Of a DNA stretch of 64,000 bases, positions 42,028 to 51,704 are shown one piece after another (the first letter of the stretch is position 1; each line of letters begins with the position of its first letter). The notes below the pieces were generated by a model. The model did no database searches. It was not told the DNA's origin and saw nothing but the letters and a program-made list of their open reading frames with translations. The stretch is from Pseudomonas sp. ML2-2023-3. Lineage in GTDB: Bacteria; Pseudomonadota; Gammaproteobacteria; Pseudomonadales; Pseudomonadaceae. Where the stretch lies: positions 444,001-508,000 of the forward strand of contig NZ_CP146343.1 of NCBI RefSeq assembly GCF_037055275.1. Direction: 5' to 3'. The translations under genes and the position numbers were made by a program.

Positions 42028-43110
42028 ATGCGCATTTTAGTCACCGGCGGCGCCGGTTTTATTGGTTCAGCGCTGATCCGTCACCTGATCAAAAACACCG
42101 GTCACGAAGTCCTCAATCTCGACAAGTTGACCTACGCCGGTAATCTTGAATCGCTGCAAAGCATTGCCACCGATACCCGCTACGAGTTCGTACAGGCCGA
42201 TATCGTCGACCAGGCCGCTGTCAGTGCAATCATTGCGCGCTTCGAGCCACAGGCGATCATGCACCTGGCGGCCGAGTCCCACGTTGACCGCTCCATCGAC
42301 GGCCCGTCCGACTTTATCCAGACCAATATCGTCGGCACCTACAGCCTGCTCGAAGCCGCCCGTGCTTACTGGCTGACCCTGCCTGAACCGGAAAAAAGCG
42401 CGTTTCGCTTCCACCATATTTCGACCGACGAAGTGTATGGCGACCTGCATGGCGTCGATGACCTGTTCACCGAGACCACGCCTTACGCGCCAAGCTCGCC
42501 GTACTCGGCCAGTAAAGCGGCATCCGACCACCTGGTCCGCGCCTGGAACCGCACTTACGGCTTGCCGGTGTTGTTGACCAACTGCTCAAACAACTACGGC
42601 CCGTTCCATTTCCCGGAAAAGCTGATCCCGCTGGTGATCCTCAACGCCCTGGCCGGTAAGCCGCTGCCGGTGTACGGCAATGGCCTGCAAGTACGTGACT
42701 GGCTGTTCGTGGAAGACCACGCCCGTGCCTTGTTGAAGGTCGTGACCGAAGGCGTGGTTGGCGAGACTTACAACATCGGCGGGCACAACGAGCAAACCAA
42801 TATCGACGTGGTACGCAGCATCTGTGCCTTGCTCGAAGAACTGGCGCCAGTGCACCCGGCGGGTGTTGCACAATTTGCCGACCTGATCACCTTCGTCAAG
42901 GATCGTCCGGGCCACGACCAGCGCTACGCGATCGATGCCAGCAAAATCGAACGCGAGCTGGGCTGGGTACCCGAAGAAACCTTCGAAACCGGCCTGCGCA
43001 AAACCGTGCAGTGGTATCTGGATAACCTGGACTGGTGTCGCCGGGTTCAAGACGGCAGCTATCAAGGCGAGCGCCTGGGCTGCACTGATCCCAAGGACTT
43101 GATCGCATAA
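42028..43110 (+). CDS. rmlB: dTDP-glucose 4,6-dehydratase
   Basis: A 360-residue short-chain dehydrogenase-type enzyme making dTDP-4-keto-6-deoxyglucose. '[18 protein letters not shown]' is the NAD-binding loop, '[26 protein letters not shown]' region and 'STDEVYGDL' are family signatures, and '[15 protein letters not shown]' holds the catalytic Tyr-x-x-x-Lys. The C-terminal '[22 protein letters not shown]' region follows. Paired with rmlD 17 bp downstream; rmlA and rmlC are not in the window. Its product is also the substrate of the RffA-like enzyme at 23906. Confidence 0.93.
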   Translation: MRILVTGGAGFIGSALIRHLIKNTGHEVLNLDKLTYAGNLESLQSIATDTRYEFVQADIVDQAAVSAIIARFEPQAIMHLAAESHVDRSIDGPSDFIQTNIVGTYSLLEAARAYWLTLPEPEKSAFRFHHISTDEVYGDLHGVDDLFTETTPYAPSSPYSASKAASDHLVRAWNRTYGLPVLLTNCSNNYGPFHFPEKLIPLVILNALAGKPLPVYGNGLQVRDWLFVEDHARALLKVVTEGVVGETYNIGGHNEQTNIDVVRSICALLEELAPVHPAGVAQFADLITFVKDRPGHDQRYAIDASKIERELGWVPEETFETGLRKTVQWYLDNLDWCRRVQDGSYQGERLGCTDPKDLIA

Positions 43111-43127
43111 CGGATGGAGCAGCTTCT

Positions 43128-44000
43128 TTGAAAATCCTGATCAGTGGCAAAACCGGTCAAGTGGCGGTTGAGTTGCAAAAGCACCTTGCCGGTCTGGGCG
43201 AGCTGATTGTGCTGGGACGCGATGTGCTTGATCTGGCCGTACCCGGGCAAATCCGCAGCCAGGTACGGGCCCACAGGCCTGACTTGATCATCAATGCCGC
43301 CGCACACACTGCCGTGGATCAAGCCGAAAGCGAGCCTGAGCTGGCGTTCGCCATCAATGGCATTGCCCCCGGTGTGTTTGCTGAAGAAGCGGCGGCCCTG
43401 GGCATCCCGCTGATCCACTATTCCACCGATTACGTGTTCGATGGCCGCAAGCCTGCGCCTTACACCGAAGACGATGCCACCAACCCCTTGGGCGTCTACG
43501 GCAAAAGCAAGCTGGCGGGTGAACTGGCCATCGCTGCGAGCGGAGCTCAGCATGTGATCCTGCGCACCAGCTGGGTGTACTCGACCCACGGCAAGAATTT
43601 CCTGCTGACCATGCAGCGCCTGTTGCAAGAGCGTCCGGAACTGCGCGTGGTGGCTGACCAGATCGGCGCGCCGACCTGGGCTGGCACCATTGCCCAGAGC
43701 ACGCGGGCATTGATAGAACGCTGGCAAACCGGCGAGGCCGGGGCCTGGGGCACGTACCACCTGACGGCCCAGGGCGAAACATCATGGTTTGGCTTCACCC
43801 AGGCCATTGCCGAACACCTGAGCGCCCAAGGCAAGTCGTGCGCGAGCCTGGAACCCATCCCTGCCAGCGCCTACCCGACGCCTGCCGCACGGCCACAAAA
43901 CTCGCGGCTGGATTGCAGTCGCCTGGCCCGCGAGTGGAACGTCACCCAGCCCGACTGGCAGAGCGCATTGCGCGAGTGCCTGGCCGGGCAGCCACACTAA
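43128..44000 (+). CDS. rmlD: dTDP-4-dehydrorhamnose reductase
   Basis: A 290-residue reductase finishing dTDP-L-rhamnose. It starts at TTG 43128 with GGAG about 10 bp upstream and reads MKILISGKTGQVAVELQ. 'DLIINAAAHTAVDQAESEPELAFAIN' region, 'STDYVFDG' and the catalytic 'YGKSKLAGE' are typical. TTG initiation fits modest expression next to rmlB. No other start is available before the cofactor loop. Confidence 0.92.
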   Translation: MKILISGKTGQVAVELQKHLAGLGELIVLGRDVLDLAVPGQIRSQVRAHRPDLIINAAAHTAVDQAESEPELAFAINGIAPGVFAEEAAALGIPLIHYSTDYVFDGRKPAPYTEDDATNPLGVYGKSKLAGELAIAASGAQHVILRTSWVYSTHGKNFLLTMQRLLQERPELRVVADQIGAPTWAGTIAQSTRALIERWQTGEAGAWGTYHLTAQGETSWFGFTQAIAEHLSAQGKSCASLEPIPASAYPTPAARPQNSRLDCSRLAREWNVTQPDWQSALRECLAGQPH

Positions 44001-44014
44001 CGCCAACCCCCCTT

Positions 44015-44099
44015 GTGGGAGCGGGCTTGCTCGCGAGGGCATCACCGCGGCCTGCTTCAAAGACCGCGGCGTTTGCATCGCGAGCAAGCCCGCTCCCAC
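44015..44099. repeat. REP pair (inverted)
   Basis: Two inverted REP copies (GTGGGAGCGGGCTTGCTCGCGA and its complement) flanking about 40 bp that itself contains ACCGCGG / CCGCGGC. It lies between rmlD and dctB. Confidence 0.92.
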
Positions 44100-44147
44100 G
44101 GGGTTCGTTGGGTATACTGCGTCGTACTCTTGCGGCGCGGTCTCCCG

Positions 44148-45965
44148 ATGATCACCTCCTCCTCCTCAGTTCCTCGCAGACCCCGCTGGCGCAGCCTGGC
44201 CTTATTGGCGCTGTGCCTCGCACCGTTGTTGTGGCCGCTGCAGCACCTGGCCGAACGCTATTACCGCAGCGAACTGGCCGGACAAAATCGCCAGACCCTC
44301 GACCTGTACGTCGCCAACCTGCTGGGCACGCTGCATCGCTATGAGGTGCTGCCACAGATTCTCGGCGAACTGCCAGACCTTCGCGCCGTACTGGCCAACC
44401 CTGAAGATGTCGAGGCTCAGGCCAAGGCCAACCACTTGCTGGATGACATCAGTAACCAGACCGGTGCCGTGGTCATGTACTTGCTGGACACCCACGGCGA
44501 TACCCTGGCCACCTCTAACTGGGATCAGGCCGACAGTTTTATCGGGCGCAATTTCGCGTTCCGCCCGTATTTCAGCGAGGCGATGGAAGGCAAGCTGGGG
44601 CGCTTTTTTGGGCTGGGCACCACCTCCGGCAAACGGGGTTACTACTTTGCGGCCCCCATACTCGACGGCGATAAAAAACTCGGCGTACTGGTGGTCAAAG
44701 TCGACCTGGACCACACCGAACAGCTGTGGGGCAGTACACCCGAGCAACTGCTGGCAACCGACAGTAACGGCGTGGTCATCCTCACCTCACGCCCGGAATG
44801 GCGCTTCAGGGCCACCCGCGATTTGTCGCCAGAAGAGCGCCAGGCCATTTTTGCCATCCTGCCCTACCCGACCAGCGACCCTAAACCGCTGAACCTGGAC
44901 CTCAACGCCTGGCTGGTGCAAACCCAAAAAATCGACGAGACAGGCTGGAGTGTCAATATCCTTGCCCCGCGCACGCTGATCGACCGCTCGGTGCGCACAG
45001 TCCTGGCCATCGGTGGCGCCACCTTGCTGGTGGTCATGCTGCTGATTGGCTTGATGATGCAGCGGCGGCGCCATTACCTGGACCGCATTGCGTTTGAAGC
45101 CAAGGCCCGTCGTGAACTTGAAATGCGTGTGGCAGAGCGTACCAGCGACCTTGAGGGGCTCAACCGCCTTCTGCGTGAAGAAGTGCTGGAGCGCGAGCAT
45201 GCGCAACAGGAACTGGTGCGCGCCCAGGACGATCTGGTGCAAGCCGGCAAGCTTTCTGCGCTGGGCACCATGTCGGCCAGCATCAGCCACGAACTCAACC
45301 AGCCGTTGGCGGCCATCCGCAGCTATGCCGAGAACGCGGAAGTGCTGCTCGACCACCAGCGCATCGAGGACGCGCGGGGCAACCTGAAACTGATCAATGA
45401 GCTGACCGGGCGCATGTCTTCGATCATTGCCCACCTGCGGGCCTTCGCCCGGCGTGATCGCCATGCGCCTGAAAGCGTCGCCCTGCAACCGGCTCTGGAC
45501 GATGCACTGGCCTTGCTGGCCAAACGGCGGCGCGCAATGGAAGTCGAACTGATCCGCGATTTGCCCGCCGCCACGCTGTGGGTCGAAGCCGGTGAAACCC
45601 GCCTGCGCCAGGTGCTGGGCAACCTGCTGGCCAACGCCCTCGATGCCCTGACCGAAAAAGGCCCGCCCAGACGCTTGTGGCTAAGTGCCCAATCGACGCC
45701 GGAAGGCGTCACTGTGTACATTCGCGACAACGGCCCGGGCTTTTGCCTGGAGGCGTTGGGCCGCGCCGGCGAGCCCTTCTACACCACCAAGACCCGCACT
45801 CAGGGTCTGGGCCTGGGGCTGGCCATTTGTGACACGCTGATCCGGGCGTTTGGCGGCGAATTGTTGTTTGCCAACCACAAGGAAGGCGGTGCCTTAATTA
45901 CCTTACGACTGCGCGCAGGGGCGCCGGGCGTGAGTTTGCAAGCCTCGGAGGACTCCAGGTCATGA
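44148..45965 (+). CDS. dctB: C4-dicarboxylate sensor histidine kinase
   Basis: A 605-residue kinase from ATG 44148; a longer frame would read back through the REP. Two membrane segments (about 14-30 and 282-305) bracket a periplasmic double-PAS sensor of about 250 residues, with 'GRNFAFRPYFSEAMEGKLGRFFGLGTTSGKRGYYFAAPI' region as the DctB ligand-binding signature. A coiled coil (about 310-375) leads to H-box 'ASISHELNQPLAAIR', N-box 'NLLANALDAL' and G-box 'DNGPGF', 'GLGLGLAI'. It senses succinate/malate and activates DctD. Confidence 0.92.
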   Translation: MITSSSSVPRRPRWRSLALLALCLAPLLWPLQHLAERYYRSELAGQNRQTLDLYVANLLGTLHRYEVLPQILGELPDLRAVLANPEDVEAQAKANHLLDDISNQTGAVVMYLLDTHGDTLATSNWDQADSFIGRNFAFRPYFSEAMEGKLGRFFGLGTTSGKRGYYFAAPILDGDKKLGVLVVKVDLDHTEQLWGSTPEQLLATDSNGVVILTSRPEWRFRATRDLSPEERQAIFAILPYPTSDPKPLNLDLNAWLVQTQKIDETGWSVNILAPRTLIDRSVRTVLAIGGATLLVVMLLIGLMMQRRRHYLDRIAFEAKARRELEMRVAERTSDLEGLNRLLREEVLEREHAQQELVRAQDDLVQAGKLSALGTMSASISHELNQPLAAIRSYAENAEVLLDHQRIEDARGNLKLINELTGRMSSIIAHLRAFARRDRHAPESVALQPALDDALALLAKRRRAMEVELIRDLPAATLWVEAGETRLRQVLGNLLANALDALTEKGPPRRLWLSAQSTPEGVTVYIRDNGPGFCLEALGRAGEPFYTTKTRTQGLGLGLAICDTLIRAFGGELLFANHKEGGALITLRLRAGAPGVSLQASEDSRS

Positions 45966-47353
45966 GCCAGCCCATCGATCCACGCGTTCAGGTCATCCTG
46001 ATCGATGATGACCCGCACCTGCGTCAGGCCTTGTTTCAAACCCTGGACCTGGCGGGTCTCAATGTAGTGCCGCTGGCCGAAGCAAACGGCCTTGCCGAAC
46101 GCATAGGCCGCGACTGGCCGGGGGTCGTGGTCAGTGATATCCGCATGCCGGGCATGGACGGCCTTGAGTTGCTCACTCAACTGCATGGCCAGGACCCGGA
46201 ACTGCCCGTGTTGCTGATCACTGGCCACGGCGATGTACCGCTGGCGGTTCAGGCCATGCGTGCGGGGGCTTATGACTTTCTCGAAAAACCCTTCGCCAGC
46301 GACGCCTTGCTCGACAGCGTGCGCCGTGCCCTGGCCTTGCGGGCCCTGGTCCTGGATAACCGCAGCCTGCGCCTGGCCCTGAGTGATCGCCAGCTACTGA
46401 GCACGCGACTGGTAGGTGTGTCGCCCGCCATGCTGCGTTTGCGCGAGCAAATCGGGGCACTGGCGGCGACCAAGGCCGATGTGTTGATTCTGGGCGAGAC
46501 CGGCTCGGGCAAAGAAGTGGTCGCACGGGCGCTGCATGACTTGTCGAGCAGGCGCAACGGCCCGTTTGTGGCAATCAACGCCGGGGCCCTGGCCGAATCA
46601 GTGGTTGAAAGCGAGCTGTTCGGCCACGAGCCGGGTGCCTTTACCGGTGCGCAAAAGCGCCGCATCGGCAAGTTTGAGTTTGCCAATGGCGGCACGCTGT
46701 TCCTCGATGAAATCGAAAGCATGAGCCTGGATGTGCAGGTCAAATTACTGCGCATGCTGCAAGAACGGGTGGTCGAGCGTCTGGGCGGCAATCAACTGAT
46801 CCCGCTGGATATCAGGGTAATCGCCGCCACCAAGGAAGACCTGCGCCAGTCCGCGGATCAGGGTCGTTTTCGCGCCGACTTGTATTACCGACTGAACGTT
46901 GCGCCCCTGCGTATTGCGCCGTTGCGTGAGCGGGGTGAAGACGTCCTGATGCTCTTTGATTACTTTGCCGGCGAGGCCAGCGTGCGCCACGACCTGACGC
47001 CCAACGTCCTGCAGCCGGCGCAACGGGCGTTGTTACTGCGACATAACTGGCCGGGCAACGTGCGAGAACTGCAAAACGTCGCCGAGCGCTTCGCCCTTGG
47101 TCTTGAGCTGGCGCTGGACGACTCGGCTGAAGGCAAAGACTCAACCGGTCATGAGGTTTCGGGGGGGTTGAGCGAGCAAGTCGAACACTTTGAAAAAAGC
47201 CTGATTGCCGCCGAATTGGAGCGCTCCCACAGCTCCATGCGCAGCCTGGCCGAAGCCCTGGGTGTGCCCCGTAAAACCTTGCACGACAAACTGCGCAAGC
47301 ACGGGCTCAACTTCGACAGCGCCAGTCATCCGCACACTGATGAACTTGATTAA
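45962..47353 (+). CDS. dctD: C4-dicarboxylate sigma-54 response regulator
   Basis: A 463-residue NtrC-type regulator. Receiver (1-125) with 'LIDDDPHLRQAL' and Asp in 'VVVSDIRMPGMDG'; AAA+ domain (about 145-375) with Walker A 'GETGSGKE', sigma-54 contact loop 'GAFTGA' and Walker B 'GTLFLDEIE'; C-terminal Fis-type helix-turn-helix 'SMRSLAEALGVPRKTLHDKLRKHGL' segment. Its ATG overlaps the dctB stop (ATGA). It activates the dicarboxylate transport gene or genes, which are not in the window. Confidence 0.93.
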   Translation: MSQPIDPRVQVILIDDDPHLRQALFQTLDLAGLNVVPLAEANGLAERIGRDWPGVVVSDIRMPGMDGLELLTQLHGQDPELPVLLITGHGDVPLAVQAMRAGAYDFLEKPFASDALLDSVRRALALRALVLDNRSLRLALSDRQLLSTRLVGVSPAMLRLREQIGALAATKADVLILGETGSGKEVVARALHDLSSRRNGPFVAINAGALAESVVESELFGHEPGAFTGAQKRRIGKFEFANGGTLFLDEIESMSLDVQVKLLRMLQERVVERLGGNQLIPLDIRVIAATKEDLRQSADQGRFRADLYYRLNVAPLRIAPLRERGEDVLMLFDYFAGEASVRHDLTPNVLQPAQRALLLRHNWPGNVRELQNVAERFALGLELALDDSAEGKDSTGHEVSGGLSEQVEHFEKSLIAAELERSHSSMRSLAEALGVPRKTLHDKLRKHGLNFDSASHPHTDELD

Positions 47354-47365
47354 AGAGGCCACTGC

Positions 47366-47821
47366 ATGAACCGCGACAGTCGTTATCTGGAATCAGTTCT
47401 CCATCACGACATTCCGCTCACCCGTGAAATGGGCCTTAAAGTGCTGGGCTGGCAAGGCAGGCAACTGCGCCTGCAATTGCCGCTCGAGGCCAATATCAAC
47501 CACAAGAGCACCATGTTTGGCGGCAGCCTGTACTGCGCCGCAGTGCTGGCGGGCTGGGGCTGGCTGCATTTGAGCCTGCGCGAAGCGGGGATTGAGGACG
47601 GGCATATCGTGATTCAGGAAGGTCATATCAGCTACCCGCTGCCCGTGACCGAGGACGCCATCGCGCTGTGTGATGCGCCGGGTGAGGCAGCCTGGACCAA
47701 ATTCCTGGCCATGTACAAACGCCACGGCCGCGCACGGTTGACCCTCGACACGCGGGTGATCAATGCACAGGGCGGGGAAGATGCGGTGAGGTTTAGCGGG
47801 CAGTACGTGTTGCATCGCTGA
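47366..47821 (+). CDS. YiiD-type thioesterase-like protein
   Basis: A 151-residue protein with a hot-dog thioesterase layout: 'LPLEANINHKSTMFGGSLYCAAVLAGWGWLHLSL' region (about 37-70, the central helix with Asn-His and Gly-Gly-Ser), then beta strands 'IVIQEGHISYPLPV' and 'ARLTLDTRVI'. It resembles the C-terminal YiiD thioesterase domain and stands alone here. It starts 12 bp after dctD and may be co-transcribed; no functional link is evident. Substrate unknown. Confidence 0.78.
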   Translation: MNRDSRYLESVLHHDIPLTREMGLKVLGWQGRQLRLQLPLEANINHKSTMFGGSLYCAAVLAGWGWLHLSLREAGIEDGHIVIQEGHISYPLPVTEDAIALCDAPGEAAWTKFLAMYKRHGRARLTLDTRVINAQGGEDAVRFSGQYVLHR

Positions 47822-47831
47822 TTCAATTCAT

Positions 47832-47916
47832 GTGGGAGCGGGCTTGCTCGCGATGCAGACGCTGCGGTCTTTCAGTTGAACCGCGTCGATGCCATCGCGA
47901 GCAAGCCCGCTCCCAC
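47832..47916. repeat. REP pair (inverted)
   Basis: GTGGGAGCGGGCTTGCTCGCGA and inverted ATCGCGAGCAAGCCCGCTCCCAC separated by about 40 bp, between converging thioesterase and cysQ genes. Confidence 0.92.
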
Positions 47917-47925
47917 AGATGAAGT

Positions 47926-48753
47926 TCAGCCTTGTGCCAGATCCAGCAGTTTTTCACGCCACGGTGCCTTGGCAGGCAATGCCAGAAACGAGTCATTGAG
48001 CAATGACTCACGGGGCGGGTAGCTGAACGGCTCGCCATCCAGTTGCAACACCACACCACCGGCCCCTTCCAGCACGCCTTGAGCCGCCGCCGTATCCCAT
48101 TGCGAAGTCGGCGCCAGGCGCGGATAGCAATCGGCAGCGCCTTCTGCCAGCAAACAGAATTTCAACGAACTGCCCACACTGGTCAGCTGCAACTCGCCCA
48201 GATGCTCACTCAGCCCGGCCAGTAAACGTTCCTGCTCAGGGCTGGAATGCCGGCGGCTGGCAACCACGGTCAACGCCTCGCCTTCAGGCGGCGTGTTGCG
48301 CACGCTGATGGGCACACTCACATCGCCATCCGCCCGCCATGCGCCCAAGCCCGCGCCACCGTAGTAGCAACGACCGCTGGTGGGCATGGATACCACGCCA
48401 AACACCACTCTGCCCTCTTCGATCAGCGCAACATTGACCGTGAATTCTTCAGTGCCAGAAATAAATTCCTTGGTGCCATCCAGCGGATCAACCAACCACC
48501 AGCGCGTCCACCCGGCACGTATGCTCCGGGGAATATTGGCGTCTTCTTCCGACAGCACAGGAATGCTCGGATCAAGAGCTGTCAGGCCATCGAGCAGCAC
48601 ATGGTGTGCTGCCAGATCGGCGGCGGTTACCGGGGAGTCATCGGCCTTGGCGGTGACTTCAACACCGGCCCGCCAGAACGGCAAGATCGCGTCGCCAGCG
48701 GCATGGGCCAGGGTGATGACGCCCTCAAGCAACGGATGGGGCAAACCACTCAC
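47926..48753 (-). CDS. cysQ: 3'(2'),5'-bisphosphate nucleotidase
   Basis: A 275-residue Mg-dependent phosphatase that recycles 3'-phosphoadenosine 5'-phosphate from sulfate assimilation. Signatures: 'SPVTAADLAAHHVLLDGL', 'LSEEDANIP', metal-binding 'WWLVDPLDGTKEFISGTEEFTVNVALIE' region, and 'SQWDTAAAQGVLEGAGG'. Its GTG/ATG start overlaps the nudE stop by 4 bases, so it follows nudE in one transcript, the usual Pseudomonas order. Confidence 0.92.
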   Translation of the reverse strand: MSGLPHPLLEGVITLAHAAGDAILPFWRAGVEVTAKADDSPVTAADLAAHHVLLDGLTALDPSIPVLSEEDANIPRSIRAGWTRWWLVDPLDGTKEFISGTEEFTVNVALIEEGRVVFGVVSMPTSGRCYYGGAGLGAWRADGDVSVPISVRNTPPEGEALTVVASRRHSSPEQERLLAGLSEHLGELQLTSVGSSLKFCLLAEGAADCYPRLAPTSQWDTAAAQGVLEGAGGVVLQLDGEPFSYPPRESLLNDSFLALPAKAPWREKLLDLAQG

Positions 48754-49316
48754 GGCTGGAACACTCCGCGCTGGGTCAGAAGGTCACGCGCCAGATACAG
48801 CGCAGCCAGGGCACGCCCCTCACTGAATTGCGGGTTGAGCACCAGGCTCGACAGCTCCCGCAGATTGACCCGATCAACACGCATCGGCTCGGGCTCGTCG
48901 CCTTCCAGATGCGCTTCATAAAGGTCAGTCGCCAGCACCACCTGGATTTTTTGGCTCATGTAGCCAGGGGACAGTGACAGCTCGGTCAAATGCTCAAGCT
49001 GGCGAGCACCGAAACCGGCCTCCTCCTTCAACTCTCGCTCAGCCGCCGCCAGCACGTCTTCACCCGGCTCGATCAGGCCCTTGGGCAGCGAAATTTCGTA
49101 CTCATCAGTGCCGCCGCAATATTCTTCGACCAGAATTGCGTGTTCAGCGTCGATCATGGCCACAATCATCACTGCGCCATAACCGTTGCCGCGCCCCACC
49201 AACCGTTCGTAAGTGCGCTCAACGCCATTGGAGAAGCGCAACTGCACCTCTTCGACCCGAAATAATCGGCTACTGGCAACAATTTCACGGGCAAGTACGG
49301 TGGGTTTTTGGCGCAT
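48750..49316 (-). CDS. nudE: ADP compounds hydrolase NudE
   Basis: A 188-residue Nudix hydrolase. The Nudix box 'GLIEPGEDVLAAAERELKEEAGFGA' (about residues 94-118) is intact with the REx2Ex4E-type Glu residues. 'YCGGTDEYEISLPKG' precedes it. It cleaves ADP-ribose, Ap3A or NADH-type dinucleotides. It is divergent from yrfG, with 87 bp between starts, and is the upstream gene of the nudE-cysQ pair. Confidence 0.92.
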   Translation of the reverse strand: MRQKPTVLAREIVASSRLFRVEEVQLRFSNGVERTYERLVGRGNGYGAVMIVAMIDAEHAILVEEYCGGTDEYEISLPKGLIEPGEDVLAAAERELKEEAGFGARQLEHLTELSLSPGYMSQKIQVVLATDLYEAHLEGDEPEPMRVDRVNLRELSSLVLNPQFSEGRALAALYLARDLLTQRGVFQP

Positions 49317-49403
49317 AGCGGCTCCTCAATATGAACGGGGTACTATACCCCGGCTTTTCCGATTGTCTGTGTCGGAAATTTTTACCTGTGGGAGAAGTTT
49401 TGC

Positions 49404-50066
49404 ATGACCGTTTTACCTTGGCGCGACATCGATACCGTGCTGCTCGACATGGACGGCACGCTGCTCGACCTGCACTACGACAATCATTTCTGGCTCGAAC
49501 ACCTGCCTCAGCGCTACGCCGAGCTGCATGGCATCAGCCGGGCAATGGCGGATCTTGAGCTGACGCCGCTGTTTGAAGGCAATGCTGGCCAGTTGAAATG
49601 GTATTGCCTGGACTTCTGGAGCCGCGAGCTGAAGATCCCGGTACGCGAGCTCAAGCTTGAAACCGCTCATCTGATTGCCTTGCGACCCGACGCCGATACT
49701 TTTCTGGCGGCCATCAAAAAAGCGGGCAAACGGGTGATCATGATCACCAACGCGCACCGTGATTCGTTGTCATTGAAATTGGAGCGCATTGAACTGGCGC
49801 CTTATTTCGAGCGCCTGATCAGCTCCCACGATTACGGTTTTCCAAAGGAAAGCCCGGCGTTCTGGGATGCACTGCACGCCGATATCGACTTTGACCCGGG
49901 CCGTAGCCTGTTTATCGATGACACCTTGCCGATTCTGCGCAGTGCCCGTGATTTTGGCGTGGCCCACTTGCTGGCAGTCAAACAGCCCGACAGCAAAAAA
50001 GGCCCGAAGGACACACAAGAATTTGCCGCGCTGGGCGACTATCGCGAACTGCTGGAAGGGCTGTAA
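49404..50066 (+). CDS. yrfG: GMP/IMP nucleotidase YrfG
   Basis: A 220-residue HAD-superfamily phosphatase. Motif I 'LLDMDGTLLDLHYDNHFW' holds the nucleophile and acid Asp; motif II is 'MITNAHRDS', motif III Lys in 'FPKESPAFW', motif IV 'SLFIDDTLPIL'. The size and 'LHYDNHFWLEHLP' match YrfG. GAG-type ribosome site precedes ATG 49404. A REP pair follows. Confidence 0.92.
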   Translation: MTVLPWRDIDTVLLDMDGTLLDLHYDNHFWLEHLPQRYAELHGISRAMADLELTPLFEGNAGQLKWYCLDFWSRELKIPVRELKLETAHLIALRPDADTFLAAIKKAGKRVIMITNAHRDSLSLKLERIELAPYFERLISSHDYGFPKESPAFWDALHADIDFDPGRSLFIDDTLPILRSARDFGVAHLLAVKQPDSKKGPKDTQEFAALGDYRELLEGL

Positions 50067-50078
50067 CGAATCAACCCT

Positions 50079-50163
50079 GTGGGAGCGGGCTTGCTCGCGA
50101 TGCAAACAACTCGGTGGATCTGAATCATCGAGGTGATGCAATCACGAGCAAGCCCGCTCCCAC
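50079..50163. repeat. REP pair (inverted)
   Basis: GTGGGAGCGGGCTTGCTCGCGA at left and ATCACGAGCAAGCCCGCTCCCAC at right, between converging yrfG and the LysM-protein gene. Confidence 0.92.
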
Positions 50164-50177
50164 AAGATGTAACGGGC

Positions 50178-50618
50178 TTACTCGGGAATACGCAGCGTCT
50201 GACCCGGGTAGATCTTGTTCGGATCCTTGAGCAGCGGTTTGTTGGCTTCGAAGATTTTGTTGTACTGGTTGGCGTTGCCGTACACCTGCAATGAAATCGC
50301 GCTCAGGGTGTCGCCCTTTTTCACCACCACAAAACGCGAAGCGACAACAGTCGGGCCACTGACCGTAATTTGATCCTCAACGCTGGCCACGCCCGCGATG
50401 TTCCCGGCAGCCAGAATGATTTTTTCTTTCTCTTCCTGCGTGGCCACTTCGCCACTGACCGTCACTTTGTCACCGTCAACGGTGGCGGTGATATTTGGAT
50501 TGCCCAGGCCCACTTCCTCTACGTGTTTCTTCAGCTCCTCACCGGCATTGGCATTACCGGGGGTCAGCAGATTGATCAGTTTTTCACCGGCTTCTTTCAC
50601 AAAGCTGAAAATGCTCAT
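50178..50618 (-). CDS. BON-LysM domain protein (Kbp/YgaU-like)
   Basis: A 146-residue cytoplasmic-type protein: an N-terminal helix, a BON domain (about 25-90; 'EVGLGNPNITATVDGDKVTVSGEVATQEEKEKI' segment) and a LysM domain (about 96-145; 'VVKKGDTLSAISLQVYGNANQYNKIFEANKPLL'). There is no signal peptide. It matches E. coli Kbp (YgaU), a potassium-binding protein; the role of the LysM part in the cytoplasm is unclear in the family. Single gene. Confidence 0.9.
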   Translation of the reverse strand: MSIFSFVKEAGEKLINLLTPGNANAGEELKKHVEEVGLGNPNITATVDGDKVTVSGEVATQEEKEKIILAAGNIAGVASVEDQITVSGPTVVASRFVVVKKGDTLSAISLQVYGNANQYNKIFEANKPLLKDPNKIYPGQTLRIPE

Positions 50619-50722
50619 AAATCACGCTCCTAGGGTTGGAAGATTCAGACCCATGAGCGTAGACCATCATTGACGGCAGCAAGCGCGCTAGAATCGCCCA
50701 CTCAATTGCGCCGGGAGTGACG

Positions 50723-51610
50723 ATGGACATCAAACAGCTGAAATTCCTCATTGCCCTCGATGAAACCCGGCATTTCGGCCAGGCGGCTGCCCGCTGCCAT
50801 ATCACACAGCCCACCTTGTCCATGCGCTTGCGCAGCCTTGAACAGGAACTCGACCTGCAACTGGTCAATCGCGGTCAGCGTTTCGAAAGTTTTACCGCCC
50901 CCGGTGAGCGTGTCCTGGCCTGGGCCCGGACCGTGCTGGCGGCCTACGACGGTTTGCAGGCAGAAGCAGCCGCCTGTCGCGGCAACCTGATCGGCACCTT
51001 GCGCCTGGGGGTTGTTCCGCTCTCGAGTTTTGATCCGCTGCCTTTATTGCAGCGCCTGCACCAGGAGCATCCCGAGTTGCGATTCGAGTTGTCGGCGTTG
51101 AGCTCTGAGCAAATCCTCGAACAACTGGCCAGTAATCGGCTGGACGTAGGCGTGTCGTACCTCGAGCGCCTTGATCAGGAGCGCTTTGATTCCCTTGCCC
51201 TGGACGAGACCCGTATGGGCCTGCTGTACGACCAGCGGTATTTCAACTTTGGCGATCAGCCCCTGAGCTGGGAGGCGCTCATTGAATTGCCGCTGGGCCT
51301 GCTCAGTAGCGGCATGCACTTTCGCCAGTCCATCGACTACAACTTCCACAGCCGTGGCCTCACGCCACACCCCCTGCTGCAAACCGATGCCGTTCATCAA
51401 CTGTTACAAGCCGTCCACGGCGGCCTGTGCTGCGCCGTCATGCCCCTAGATGGCGGGCTGCAAGCATTGACCGATGATTTGCGCCTGCATCCCATTGCAG
51501 ACGCTCGCACACTGGCCCGACTGGGCTTGATCATGCGTCGTGCTGCCCCGCGCTCAGCCCTGGCTGAAGCCTGTTTTGCGCTTTATCAGAAATCACAAAA
51601 CCCTTCTTGA
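50723..51610 (+). CDS. LysR-family transcriptional regulator
   Basis: A 295-residue regulator. ATG 50723 is preferred over the GTG two codons earlier because GGGAG lies 5 bp upstream. The helix-turn-helix is in 'FLIALDETRHFGQAAARCHITQPTLSMRLRSLEQEL' region (about 7-42). It precedes fdhD and the FdhF/YdeP-like gene on the same strand (95 bp gap) and may regulate them. Effector unknown. Confidence 0.85.
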   Translation: MDIKQLKFLIALDETRHFGQAAARCHITQPTLSMRLRSLEQELDLQLVNRGQRFESFTAPGERVLAWARTVLAAYDGLQAEAAACRGNLIGTLRLGVVPLSSFDPLPLLQRLHQEHPELRFELSALSSEQILEQLASNRLDVGVSYLERLDQERFDSLALDETRMGLLYDQRYFNFGDQPLSWEALIELPLGLLSSGMHFRQSIDYNFHSRGLTPHPLLQTDAVHQLLQAVHGGLCCAVMPLDGGLQALTDDLRLHPIADARTLARLGLIMRRAAPRSALAEACFALYQKSQNPS

Positions 51611-51704
51611 TCGACGCTATCTATCAATAGATCAGCACTAGCGATTAGACGCGACACTGTGTCGCGCCTAGGCTAAGAGCTGAATTGAACGTTGGTACAG
51701 CCTT

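Noticed and set aside
44013..44147. Earlier start for dctB
   Set aside because: The extra residues come from reading through the REP pair; ATG 44148 gives a normal membrane-segment start.
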